From: Vacuolonema iberomarrocanum LEGE 07170
GTDB taxonomy: Bacteria > Cyanobacteriota > Cyanobacteriia > Elainellales > Elainellaceae
DNA length: 64,000 bases
Assembly (NCBI GenBank): GCA_015207365.1
Contig: JADEXA010000035.1
Coordinates: forward strand, 1-64,000
Reading direction: 5' to 3'
Below are positions 43,435-52,900 of the stretch, piece by piece (within the stretch, counting starts at the first letter, position 1; each line of letters begins with the position of its first letter). Both the position numbers and the translations under genes were made by a program. The notes beneath the pieces were generated by a model that was not told where the DNA came from, made no database searches, and saw only the letters and a program-made list of their open reading frames with translations.

Positions 43435-46113
43435 ATGTCCGTCGATTCTCAAAGGTCCCCATTGCCATTCGTTTCAGACCTGTCTCGCATTCCAATCCAA
43501 AGTAATGCCATTTCTGAGGCAGCAGTCTCTCTGCCCCTCTCCAACCTTCATCATAAGCACGAAACGGCTCTTACCCCTACGGTTATTAATGCAGAACTAG
43601 ATAGCTTCTCAACTCGAAGGGTTCCACAAAACAGGATGGAACCTTTCTCTCCATTGGCCGAGTCCTCTTTTCTTCCTAATCTAGAAAATGATGAGGCGAT
43701 CGCCCATCCTCTCTCATTTCAATCCGATAACCTCATCGGTACATCCGATAACGCTCCACTCACAGGGCCAACGACCGAATCAAACGATAGTCTGACCCAG
43801 GCAACCCAGACGCGACTCCATCCCAATAACCCCAGTACTATTAGCCTCAGTGGCACCATTGGCGATAACCCTGACCTGAGCCCTGGACAGGATGTTGATT
43901 TCTATGTCGTGCGGATGAATGCAGGCGATCGCCTCACCATCGATATCGATGCCGACGAACTTGAATCATTCCTCGATTCTGGGCTACGCCTGTTTGATGC
44001 CAGTGGCAACGAATTGATGTGGAGTGATGACGATGCAGCTCCTGGCGAAAATCTTTCTAGCGATTCCTACATCGACTTCACGGCCACCGCAACTGGGAAC
44101 TACTACATCGGTGTGGGCGGGTCTGACAACCGTGGCTATCGTCCTTTCACACCAGGGAGTGGTAACGGGAGCAGTACAGGCGACTATGACCTCAATCTCA
44201 CACTATTGACTCAGCCCGAGGAAGCGAACGACACACTCACTACCGCTATCCTGACAGGGCTGACCGCAGACACACCAGGAACCGTCAACTACATCGGAGC
44301 TATCGGCGATAACTCCACCGTTCGCCCTGGCTATGATGTAGATGTCTTTACGGTACAACTGAACGCAGGCAATACCCTCACAGCCGATCTAGATGCTCTC
44401 TCCGGTTCTTACCTAGATTCAGTCTTCCGATTGTTTGATGCTGAAGGCAATGAGGTGGCACGAAGTGATGATGATAGCGCTCCAGACGAAGATCTTAGCT
44501 ACGATCCCTTCCTCAACTTCACGGCGACCGAAGCCGGAAACTACTACCTCAGTGTCAGTGGGGATGGCAACGTTACCTATGATCCATTCGTTGCAGAGAG
44601 TGGAACTTCGGGGAGTACGGGGGGCTATAGTCTGAACCTGGCGATCGCCAGCGACCAAACCAATGATGTGGCTGGGGATACCATCCCGGATGCCTACAAC
44701 ACTGACGTTAGCTCCATCACACCCGATCCGTTTACGCTGACGACCACTATTGGCGACAATCCCGACTTTACGCCAGGGCTGGACGTCGATTTCTTTTCCT
44801 TCCAACTCGATCAGGGTGATCTCGTCACGATCGATATTGACACAGGTTCTGAACCCGATGACCTCCACGACAGTGTCTTGATTTTGTTTGACGAGGCAGG
44901 CAATGAACTCGCCTTTTCAGACGATGCAGCTGCCCCCGGAGAGGAGCCCTTTACCTACGAGTCTTACATCACCTTCATTGCACCTGAAACAGGTGTTTAT
45001 TATGTCGGAGTTACTGGTTACAGCAATACTTGGTATGATCCCTTCGTCCCTGGCAGCGGGAATGAAGCGTTCAGTACCGGGGAGTACACAATCGAGATTG
45101 CCGCGACCAATGCCCCCGACGGTGACTTCAGCACCCTCTATGGCTATGGCATGGTCGATGCCTCGGAAGCGGTTGCAGCAGCAGTTAATGCCGCTACATT
45201 TCCCGATGTTGATAACTTGGGCGGCGACCTATGGGGGCTAGACATGGTCAACGCTCCCGAGGCATGGGAGCAGGGACACACTGGCGAAGGAACCGTTGTA
45301 GCCGTACTCGATACCGGAGTGGACTATACCCATGTAGATCTGACCGACAACATCTGGAGTAACCCGGAAGAGATCGCCGATAACGGCATTGACGATGACG
45401 GCAACGGTTTCGTCGATGACATGATGGGATGGAACTTTGTTGACGACACTAATGACCCGATGGATTGGTATGGTCATGGTACCCATGTGTCGGGGACAAT
45501 CGCTGGGCTCAACAACGACTTGGGTATTACAGGTGTCGCTTACGACTCCTTGATTATGCCCGTCTCGGTCATTGGCGATTATGGTGTTCAGGATGACTAT
45601 GAGTATCTGCGAGATATTGCTAGTGGCATCTATTACGCTGTGGATAATGGAGCCGATGTCATCAACATGAGCCTGGGCTATGCTCCTGAATGGTTTCCTG
45701 AAGGACTCCCCCCCGAAGCCGACGCTGTTGTTGAGGCGATCGCCTATGCCGAGGCTCAGGGAACAGTCGTGGTCATGGCAGCTGGCAACGACTACGACGT
45801 TGAGCCAGGTTATCCAGCTATCCATTCTACTGATTGGGGTATCAGCGTCGGAGCTGTCGATAGCGCGGCGCAGATGACGGACTTTTCCAACAACGCTGGT
45901 TTCACTGAGCTGAACTACATTGTTGCTCCTGGCAACGATGTCTATTCGACCATTCCCGACGATGAGTACGACTCCTACAGCGGCACATCCATGGCATCTC
46001 CCCATGTTGCTGGGGTGGCAGCATTGATAATGGGAGCCAATCCCGACCTCACTGCAGAAGAGGTCGTTGCACTTATGACTGAAACGGCAAACCCCGATGG
46101 GGTGACGGTCTAG
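43435..46113 (+). CDS. Subtilisin-family (S8) protease with three PPC-like domains
   Basis: The 892-residue protein has AGGAG upstream of its ATG. Three pre-peptidase C-terminal-like repeats of about 130 residues come first (about 120-260, 265-405, 425-565), each with the pattern GDNP...PG.DVDF and SDD.A. The S8 catalytic domain follows, with Asp626 (VLDTGVDYTH), His681 (GHGTHVSG) and Ser852 (GTSMASPHVAG). The end of the protein lies only 40 residues after the catalytic Ser. A GYGMVDASEAV segment, normally near the end of a subtilase domain, precedes the catalytic domain. No signal peptide is seen. It is probably exported and calcium-stabilised. Confidence 0.9.
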   Translation: MSVDSQRSPLPFVSDLSRIPIQSNAISEAAVSLPLSNLHHKHETALTPTVINAELDSFSTRRVPQNRMEPFSPLAESSFLPNLENDEAIAHPLSFQSDNLIGTSDNAPLTGPTTESNDSLTQATQTRLHPNNPSTISLSGTIGDNPDLSPGQDVDFYVVRMNAGDRLTIDIDADELESFLDSGLRLFDASGNELMWSDDDAAPGENLSSDSYIDFTATATGNYYIGVGGSDNRGYRPFTPGSGNGSSTGDYDLNLTLLTQPEEANDTLTTAILTGLTADTPGTVNYIGAIGDNSTVRPGYDVDVFTVQLNAGNTLTADLDALSGSYLDSVFRLFDAEGNEVARSDDDSAPDEDLSYDPFLNFTATEAGNYYLSVSGDGNVTYDPFVAESGTSGSTGGYSLNLAIASDQTNDVAGDTIPDAYNTDVSSITPDPFTLTTTIGDNPDFTPGLDVDFFSFQLDQGDLVTIDIDTGSEPDDLHDSVLILFDEAGNELAFSDDAAAPGEEPFTYESYITFIAPETGVYYVGVTGYSNTWYDPFVPGSGNEAFSTGEYTIEIAATNAPDGDFSTLYGYGMVDASEAVAAAVNAATFPDVDNLGGDLWGLDMVNAPEAWEQGHTGEGTVVAVLDTGVDYTHVDLTDNIWSNPEEIADNGIDDDGNGFVDDMMGWNFVDDTNDPMDWYGHGTHVSGTIAGLNNDLGITGVAYDSLIMPVSVIGDYGVQDDYEYLRDIASGIYYAVDNGADVINMSLGYAPEWFPEGLPPEADAVVEAIAYAEAQGTVVVMAAGNDYDVEPGYPAIHSTDWGISVGAVDSAAQMTDFSNNAGFTELNYIVAPGNDVYSTIPDDEYDSYSGTSMASPHVAGVAALIMGANPDLTAEEVVALMTETANPDGVTV

Positions 46114-46144
46114 ATGAAGCAGCCTGAGTGATCTGTCATGAGTA

Positions 46145-46247
46145 ATATCGAATCCGGTTAAACAACCGTAAAACCCAAATATCGTTTGCGCTCGCTGCAA
46201 TGCAGCGAGCGCAAACGATATTTGGGTTCTTCAACCGGATTTGATAT
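46145..46247. mobile_element. MITE-like hairpin element, family C copy 1
   Basis: The ends are ATATCGAATCCGGTTAAA and, inverted, ATATCAAATCCGGTTGAA. The core is a perfect palindrome (left arm CCCAAATATCGTTTGCGCTC, right arm GAGCGCAAACGATATTTGGG). A second, interrupted copy lies at 62533-62737. A family B element abuts directly on its right end. Confidence 0.8.
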
Positions 46248-46248
46248 A

Positions 46249-46341
46249 TAGCGCTGTGCGCGTTAGGTAAGTACGGTTGTGTGTGGGCGCGACGCGCCCA
46301 CACACAACCATTTCTGTGCTTGATGCGGTTGCACACCGCTA
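46249..46341. mobile_element. MITE-like hairpin element, family B copy 2
   Basis: The ends TAGCGCTGTGC and inverted TAGCGGTGTGC are flanked by TA (46247-46248, 46342-46343). The core palindrome arm is GGTTGTGTGTGGGCGC. It matches the 13100-13190 element over most of its length, with paired arm differences. It has inserted at or beside the end of the family C element. Confidence 0.8.
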
Positions 46342-46500
46342 TAAGTTTATTGCTTCTGACAGAGCGCAGAGTTGACTTCTAGAACAAGTGCCTTTCCATC
46401 GCTTCTGAATAAGCAGGATAGGACTGCGATCGCGACTCTTACCTAGATTGAGGGAATAAGAGTGGGTCGTTGCATGCCCACTCTTCCCCTTACAAACGCT

Positions 46501-47853
46501 TTAGCGCATGGTGACAAACTCTTCGGCGGTGGAGGGGTGCAGCGCCATTGTGTTGTCGAAGTCGCGCTTGGTCGCTCCCATATTGATGGCGATCGCTACC
46601 GCCTGGATGATTTCTGCGGCATCTTTACCGACCATGTGTGCACCCAGAACGCGATCGCTCTGACGCTCCACAATCAGCTTCATCAATACCCGTTCGTTAG
46701 CCCCAGTCAGGCTGTGGAACATGGGCTTGAACCGGGCGCGATAGACCTTAACATCGGCTTTGCCAAATTCAGCGATCGCATCTGTTTCCGAGAGACCAAC
46801 GGTTGCGACTTCTGGCTGGCTGAAAACGGCTGTGGCAATGTTAGCATGGTTGACAGGACGGGGCTGATTGCCAAAGACCGTATCCGCAAAGGCACGCCCT
46901 TCATCAATGGCAACCGGAGTCAGGTTGACGCGATCCGTCACATCTCCCACCGCGTAGATATGGGACTGGCTTGTTTGGCTCCATTCATCCACGACGATGG
47001 CTCCATCCTTCATTTCAACCCCGGCTTTGTCCAACTGCAGCCCTGCCGTATTCGGCGCACGCCCAATCGCAACGAGCACCGCTGCATCCACCGTGATCGT
47101 TTCAGGAGCATTGTCTCCTTTGAGGAACAAGGTTGTGCCCTCCTCTGTTTGCTCCATTCGCTCCACAACGGTTTGGGTCAGCAGGTTAATACCATGATCA
47201 ACCATTGCCCCTTGCACATGGTCACGAATGTCTTCATCAAAGCCGCGCAGAATCTTCTCCCCACGAACAATTTCAGACACTTTGCTGCCGAGGCTGTTGA
47301 AGACACCAGCAAACTCGACACCAATGTAGCCCCCACCGATGATGGCAACATGCTTGGGCTGTCTAGGTAGCTTGAAGGCTTCCCGCGATGTCAGGGCATG
47401 CTCAATCCCAGGAATGTCGGGCAGAATGGCTTCGCTGCCTGTGGCGATGAGAATGCGTTCGGCGGTAAGGGTGCGATCGCCCACCTGCACAGTATGCGGA
47501 TCTTGAAAGGCTGCGGCTCCGCGAATTAACTCCACTTTTGCCTTATCTAAAAAGCCTTCATGGAGCTGGCTCAAACGATTCACTTCCTGATCTACGATTT
47601 CGGCCAGCCGATTCCAGTTAAAGCTCGGTTGCACAGCGCCCCAACCATAGCCCTCGGCGTAGTGATACATGTGGGCGAACTGGGAAGCGTATACCAATAG
47701 CTTTTTAGGCACACAACCCCGGACTACGCAGGTGCCACCAACCTGTTCGCTTTCGATAATGGCAACCTGCGCACCATAGCTGGCCGCACGTTTGGCGGCA
47801 GCGAGTCCACCGGATCCAGCTCCAATGACGAGCAAATCGTAATCGTACGTCAT
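46501..47853 (-). CDS. gor: Glutathione reductase
   Basis: The 450-residue flavoprotein starts at ATG 47853 with GAGGGA 6 nt upstream; a longer frame has no support. It has FAD motif GAGSGG (11-16), redox-active Cys42 and Cys47 (GGTCVVRGCVPKK), NADPH motif GGGYIGVEFAG and the C-terminal HPSTAEEFVTMR with active-site His. It reduces oxidised glutathione with NADPH in the cytoplasm. The neighbour is a glutathione S-transferase on the same strand (284 nt gap), suggesting a shared detoxification role. Confidence 0.95.
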   Translation of the reverse strand: MTYDYDLLVIGAGSGGLAAAKRAASYGAQVAIIESEQVGGTCVVRGCVPKKLLVYASQFAHMYHYAEGYGWGAVQPSFNWNRLAEIVDQEVNRLSQLHEGFLDKAKVELIRGAAAFQDPHTVQVGDRTLTAERILIATGSEAILPDIPGIEHALTSREAFKLPRQPKHVAIIGGGYIGVEFAGVFNSLGSKVSEIVRGEKILRGFDEDIRDHVQGAMVDHGINLLTQTVVERMEQTEEGTTLFLKGDNAPETITVDAAVLVAIGRAPNTAGLQLDKAGVEMKDGAIVVDEWSQTSQSHIYAVGDVTDRVNLTPVAIDEGRAFADTVFGNQPRPVNHANIATAVFSQPEVATVGLSETDAIAEFGKADVKVYRARFKPMFHSLTGANERVLMKLIVERQSDRVLGAHMVGKDAAEIIQAVAIAINMGATKRDFDNTMALHPSTAEEFVTMR

Positions 47854-47923
47854 GATATATCCCTCAATGAGAAAGTTGTGGAGTGTTTGGCACCAACAGC
47901 ATCTAGTCAACTTTGCAGACATG

Positions 47924-47980
47924 CCCAATGATCAAAGCATTGACCCAATGACTTAAGTATTGACCCAATGATCAAAGTAT
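47924..47980. repeat. 20-bp tandem repeat upstream of gor
   Basis: Two full units and one partial unit of CCCAATGATCAAAGCATTGA lie 71 nt before the gor start. They may be regulatory sites or slippage products. Confidence 0.7.
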
Positions 47981-48137
47981 CGGGAAACCGTTTGAGCCTC
48001 TCAAGTCGTTCTGTTGATTACTTACGATCAACTTAGCGCAAGGCGATCGCTCACCATCGGATAGCCGATTACACTATGTTGCGCTACGCTAGCCGCCCTA
48101 CGCTAGCCGCCGCATCGAACGGCTAGATTTTTCATTC

Positions 48138-48806
48138 CTATTGCGCGATCGCCTCCTCGGCCCCAGCAAGAGTGCCGAAGGTACTGCTGTAATCGGGGTC
48201 GAGAATATCCATGCCGACGCGCACAGCGGGACGCGTTTTCATTTGCTCAATCCACCGTTGCACAGCGGGAACGTCATCCAATGACACATTTAGATAGGGA
48301 GACTTGACGGCAGCGACCCACGGGAAGGTAGCGATGTCAGCAATGGAATAGTCCCCTGCGATGTAAGGCTGATCGGCTAGCTGGCGATCGAGAACACCGA
48401 GCAACCGGCGAGTTTCTGTTTCATACCGGGCGATCGCATAGGGCAGTTGTTCGGGAGCGGCATTACGAAAATGCCCAAGCTGCCCAAACATCGGCCCCAC
48501 ACTCGCCATCTGGAACATCAGCCATTCAATCACTTTGACCCGATCTACCGTCACCGTTGGCAGCAACTTACTCGTTTTTTCCGCCAGGTAAATCAAGATC
48601 GCGCCCGATTCAAACACCGTAATATCAGCGTCGCGATCGACGATGACAGGGATTTTGCTGTTGGGGTTGATGGCCACAAATTTGGGAGAAAACTGCTCAC
48701 CCTTACCGATGTCAATCTTGTGGATGGTGTAGGGCAGCTCTAGCTCTTCGAGCAAAATAGCAGGCTTGCGCCCGTTGGGAGTCGCATAGGTATAAAGGTC
48801 GATCAT
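48138..48806 (-). CDS. Glutathione S-transferase (YfcG/Ure2p-like, nu class)
   Basis: From ATG 48806 this is 222 residues. The thioredoxin-like N-terminal domain has MIDLYTYATPNGRKPAILLE, the cis-Pro region NSKIPVIVD and FESGAILIYLAE. The helical C-terminal domain includes YIAGDYSIADIATFPWV. The Thr/Asn of TPNG replaces the classical catalytic Tyr, as in YfcG-type enzymes with disulfide reductase or thiolase activity. AGGAT lies upstream. It diverges from a TetR gene with three palindromic sites between them, so it is probably the regulated target. Confidence 0.9.
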   Translation of the reverse strand: MIDLYTYATPNGRKPAILLEELELPYTIHKIDIGKGEQFSPKFVAINPNSKIPVIVDRDADITVFESGAILIYLAEKTSKLLPTVTVDRVKVIEWLMFQMASVGPMFGQLGHFRNAAPEQLPYAIARYETETRRLLGVLDRQLADQPYIAGDYSIADIATFPWVAAVKSPYLNVSLDDVPAVQRWIEQMKTRPAVRVGMDILDPDYSSTFGTLAGAEEAIAQ

Positions 48807-49055
48807 GGGGAGATCCTGTAGAAACGTTGCAATGAAATCGACTGGAACCAATCACCAACCGCAGCCGAGGCATGACATCGCTCACTGATGCGGTATTCAC
48901 AAAACAGTTACTTTGAGGCGTCCGGTAGCGTCCGTTTGATGCGTTATGCCTTTGCTAATGCACCAAACCCTTGCACATTCGGCGGAATCGACAAATTTTG
49001 GCAGCGCCTAAAATCTATCCCGCCATTTGACACTACGATTTATGTAAAATCTGTA

Positions 49056-49071
49056 TAGAACGGTCTGTCTA
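49056..49071. promoter_or_regulatory. TetR operator-like site 1
   Basis: TAGAACGGTCTGTCTA is an imperfect palindrome of the TAGAC..GTCTA type, between the divergent GST and TetR genes. It lies 27 bp from site 2. Confidence 0.65.
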
Positions 49072-49082
49072 TTTTCATTATG

Positions 49083-49098
49083 TAGACAGGTCTGTCTA
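49083..49098. promoter_or_regulatory. TetR operator-like site 2
   Basis: TAGACAGGTCTGTCTA is the best of the three palindromes, symmetric at seven of eight pairs. It is on the GST-proximal side of the intergenic region. Confidence 0.7.
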
Positions 49099-49238
49099 TT
49101 GTCAACTCTGAACATCTAAATTCTCATACCTCGCTGAATCAGCGCGTCTAGCTTGCCGTGTCAACCGCCTTAAACCCACTTCGTTCAAGTATCCTGGAGG
49201 GCTAAGGCGACGCGCTATGGAAAGTATGCAATACTAAG

Positions 49239-49254
49239 TATACAGACCTGTCTA
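49239..49254. promoter_or_regulatory. TetR operator-like site 3
   Basis: TATACAGACCTGTCTA matches the same pattern (read on the minus strand TAGACAGGTCTGTATA). It lies 75 nt before the TetR start, suited to autoregulation. Confidence 0.65.
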
Positions 49255-49328
49255 TCTATCCTGCTTGCCGATCCTTACAGGTCAACGTCGTTACTGGTTT
49301 CACCAACACATCATCCAATCTCATCCCT

Positions 49329-49940
49329 ATGGCTCCCACAAAAACCTCCCGTATTCCTGTGCGCGATCGCATTCTGGCAGCTGCGTCCGAACTGTTTTAT
49401 CGGGAAGGGGTACAGAACGTCGGCGTCGATCGCATCATTGCCGAGTCGGGTGTTGCCAAGATGTCGCTTTACAACCATTTCAAATCAAAAGATGCACTCA
49501 TTGCAGCCTGGCTTGAGGAACAGGATGATCGCTGGCGCACCTGTTTTAAGGCAAAGGTCGAAGCGCTGGCAACAGACCCTTGCGATCGCATCCTCGTGGT
49601 TTTCGACATGCTCAAGGACTGGTTCGAGGAGCCCGATTTCCGAGGATGCGCGTTCATCAACTCGGCGGTCGAGTTAGTGCATTCCAATCATCCGGGCTAT
49701 CAGGTTGCTTTAGCGCACAATCAGGCAACCTATGCCTTCATTCTGACTCTGGTCAATGCAGCGCAGCTTCCCAATCCAGAGTCCTTGACCCAGCAAATCA
49801 CGCTGTTGATGGAAGGGGCAACCGTCGTTGCCATGATTCAAAAAAATGCAGCGGTTGCGCTCCAGGCGAAACAAGCCGCCGCCACGCTGCTTGTCGCCGC
49901 TGGTGCGCCCATCAACTTGGAGCACTTGCTGGCAGGCTAG
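49329..49940 (+). CDS. TetR/AcrR-family repressor
   Basis: The 203-residue protein has the N-terminal TetR helix-turn-helix (residues 12-60; ILAAASELFYREGVQNVGVD, VAKMSLYNHFKSKDALI). A helical ligand-binding domain with one Cys in FRGCAFINSAVE follows. The FRGCAF motif is common in TetR regulators linked to electrophile or glutathione-related genes. The divergent GST and three 16-bp palindromes indicate local control. Its stop overlaps the convergent kinase stop by 3-4 nt. Confidence 0.9.
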   Translation: MAPTKTSRIPVRDRILAAASELFYREGVQNVGVDRIIAESGVAKMSLYNHFKSKDALIAAWLEEQDDRWRTCFKAKVEALATDPCDRILVVFDMLKDWFEEPDFRGCAFINSAVELVHSNHPGYQVALAHNQATYAFILTLVNAAQLPNPESLTQQITLLMEGATVVAMIQKNAAVALQAKQAAATLLVAAGAPINLEHLLAG

Positions 49941-52900
49941 GAAGCAGCAGGTTTTGCTTTGATGGTGACTAAAATGGCTTGCAGCAACTGCTCAATGTCC
50001 AGCGGTTTGGGCATATGTTCCTGAAAACCGCTGTTGAGAGCATGGTCGCGATCCTCTTCTCGTAAACAAGCCGTCAGGGCGATCGCTGGAATTTCTCGGG
50101 CGGCTACCAGGGGCAACTGTCGAACATGTTGGATCAACGCATAACCATCCGTCCCCGGCATACTGATGTCGCTAATGAGTAGATCAAACGTTCTGATTTC
50201 CAGTTTGGCGATCGCATCATTAACGGAACAGACCACATCAACGCTTGCCCCATACTGACTGAGGACAACATTGAGTAACTCACAGGTATCGACATCATCA
50301 TCAACCACCAGAATTTGTAAGCCATCTAGGTGCACCGTCTGATCGGGATGGGTGGATAAATTTTCTTCCTCCGGGCCTTCATCCAACAACGGCAAGCTGA
50401 CAACAAACGTGGCTCCCAAATCTTCGCCAGGGCTGGATGCCTCAATCGTGCCACCATGCGCCTCTACCAAATAGCGCACGATCGCCAAACCCAGACCCAG
50501 GCCGCCAAACTGGCGGGTAATCGAAATATCTTCTTGCCGGAACGACTCAAACAGGTACGGTAAAAAGTCTGGGCTAATACCTTTCCCCGTATCGGTTACA
50601 GTTATTTGTGCTTGGTTAGCGTTTTGGGCGAGGCCGATATCGACGCGGCCATTATTTGGGGTGAACTTGATGGCATTGGATAGTAAATTCCAAACCACCT
50701 GCTGCAGCCTTCCGGCATCCCCAGAAACTACTATCGGCGGAGCTGCATGATCTGGAGAGAAGCGCAGTTGGATCGACTTTGCGATCGCCGCATGTTTCAC
50801 TGTATCTATTCCCGCTACAATCACTTCTGCCAGGTTCACGGGCACGGGCTCCAGCTTCAGCTTGCCTCGCAAAATTCGCGCCACATCGAGTAAATCGTCG
50901 ATCAACTGGGTTTGTAGTTTGGCATTGCGTTCGATGGCGGCTAGGGCCTGGGCCGTTTTCTCAGGATCGAGCTTGCGCGTTTGCAAGAGCTTTGACCAGC
51001 CCAAGATAGGATTGAGCGGTGTGCGCAGTTCGTGGGAGAGAACGGCCAAAAACTCATCCTTCACTCGATTTGCATGTTCTGCCTCAGTCCGGGCATCCTG
51101 TTCCCGCTGTAGTAGCCGTTCCAGTTGGGCTTCAGCCTGCTTGACATGGGTGAGGTCAAGGACAAAAGCAACCAATTCAACCCGATCCTCGCCCACGAGG
51201 GAATAGCCCACGAGTACCGGCACACGGCTACCATCTTTGCGGATATATTCCTTCTCGTAAGGGGTGCAAGCGCCTCGTTCTCGCGCTTCGGCAACGGCTG
51301 CCGCATCCATTTGTGACCATTCGGGCGGCATCATATCCAACCATCGCAAGCTTCCATTTTGGAAATCCTCTCGCGTATAGCCCAACAGCTTGAGAAACTC
51401 ATCGTTGGCCTGGTGAATGTTGCCATAAACATCGCCAGCGACAATGCCCACAACATTGGATTCGACAAACCCTCGGAGGCGAGCCTCATTGGCAGCAAGA
51501 GCTGCCGCTGTTCGTTTGCGATCGCTAATATCGACCGCGGCACAGGTAATGCCCCGAATGGTGCCATTCTCATCTCGCAGGGGGTCGATGGCTAAGTCAT
51601 AGTCAGCGCAGTGCCCGTTGAGCCGACACACCTTGACTTCTTCCCGCGTCATAACACCCGTCTCGATCACCTGTCGTTTCAAGCGCGTGAGGTGCTCAGC
51701 GGATTCGGGAGTAAATAAATCAACATCCCAACAGCCAACAATGTCATTTTCCCCATCGTCAAAGGCAGGGTTGTATACCCAGGTGTATCGCAGATCCAGA
51801 TTCTGGTTGAAAAGGGTAATCGGTACAGTTTTCAGGGCGATGTTGAGTCGTTCCGATGCTTGACGCAATGCCAATTCGGTCTGCCGCAGCACCGTGATGT
51901 CCGTATTGGTTCCAAACCAACAAAAGATATGATCCTGATCATCGTGAATGGGAATCGCCCGAGAAAGGAACCAACGATAGGTATCATCATGCTTGCGTAG
52001 GGGGAAGGTATCTTCCCAGGTTTCGCCAGCTTCGATACATTGCTGAAATTTTTCTAGAACCCGATCGATATGGTCGGGATGGCAAACCCTTGACCATCCA
52101 TCTTTCTGCATTTCTTCGAAGGTCGTTCCAGTAAAGTCCAGCCACCGCTGGTTGTACCAGAATACGCATCCATCTTTGTCGGTCATCCAGGCACATTGGG
52201 AAATGTTGTCGGCCAGGGTGTGGAACTGCAGTTCCCGCGATCGCAACTCCTCCTGAGCCACGATGCGATCGGTAATGTCGCGCGCAACGCCAACCAATCG
52301 TTGGGGCGCGCAATTCGGAATCCGTTCAAAGCGGCCACTATATTCAACCCAGCGCCAAGGGTTGCCAGAGCCGCTTCGAGGGGAACGAACCCGACAGATG
52401 GCATGGAACAGCTTGTCGGGTGCCAATGCCTCCTGTAAACATTGCTCAAACCATTCGCGATCGCCCGGATGAATGACGGAGTTGAAAAATTCTTCGTAGC
52501 TGATCGGCCCCTCAGCCTTCGTGCGGTTGAAAATATCAAACATCGTCTGGTTTTCCCAGATGACCGACTCCGTTTGAAGATTCCATTCAAACACACCCAA
52601 CCCCGCCGCCCGGGTTGCAAGATCCAACCGTTCCTGGCGATCGCGCAGGTTACTTTCAATCGCTTTGCGATGGGTAATGTCTTTGAAGAGAATGGCGATC
52701 TTGTTACTGTCGGGTTGTCCAATGGAAAAGGCCGATACATCAAACCACTGACCAATCACGTGGGAATAGATCTCGAAGCGCAAAGACTTTCCAGTCCGAG
52801 CCACTTCGCTATACTGCTCGAGGCAATGCTCATTGAGATTTGGAAAGAGCTCACGAACGGTAAACCCTTCGGCATAATGAAATCCAGTTTGTTGCTTGAA

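Noticed and set aside
46462..47370. 302-codon plus-strand ORF opposite gor
   Set aside because: It is fully antisense to glutathione reductase, whose motifs are intact; the plus-strand translation has no recognisable domain.
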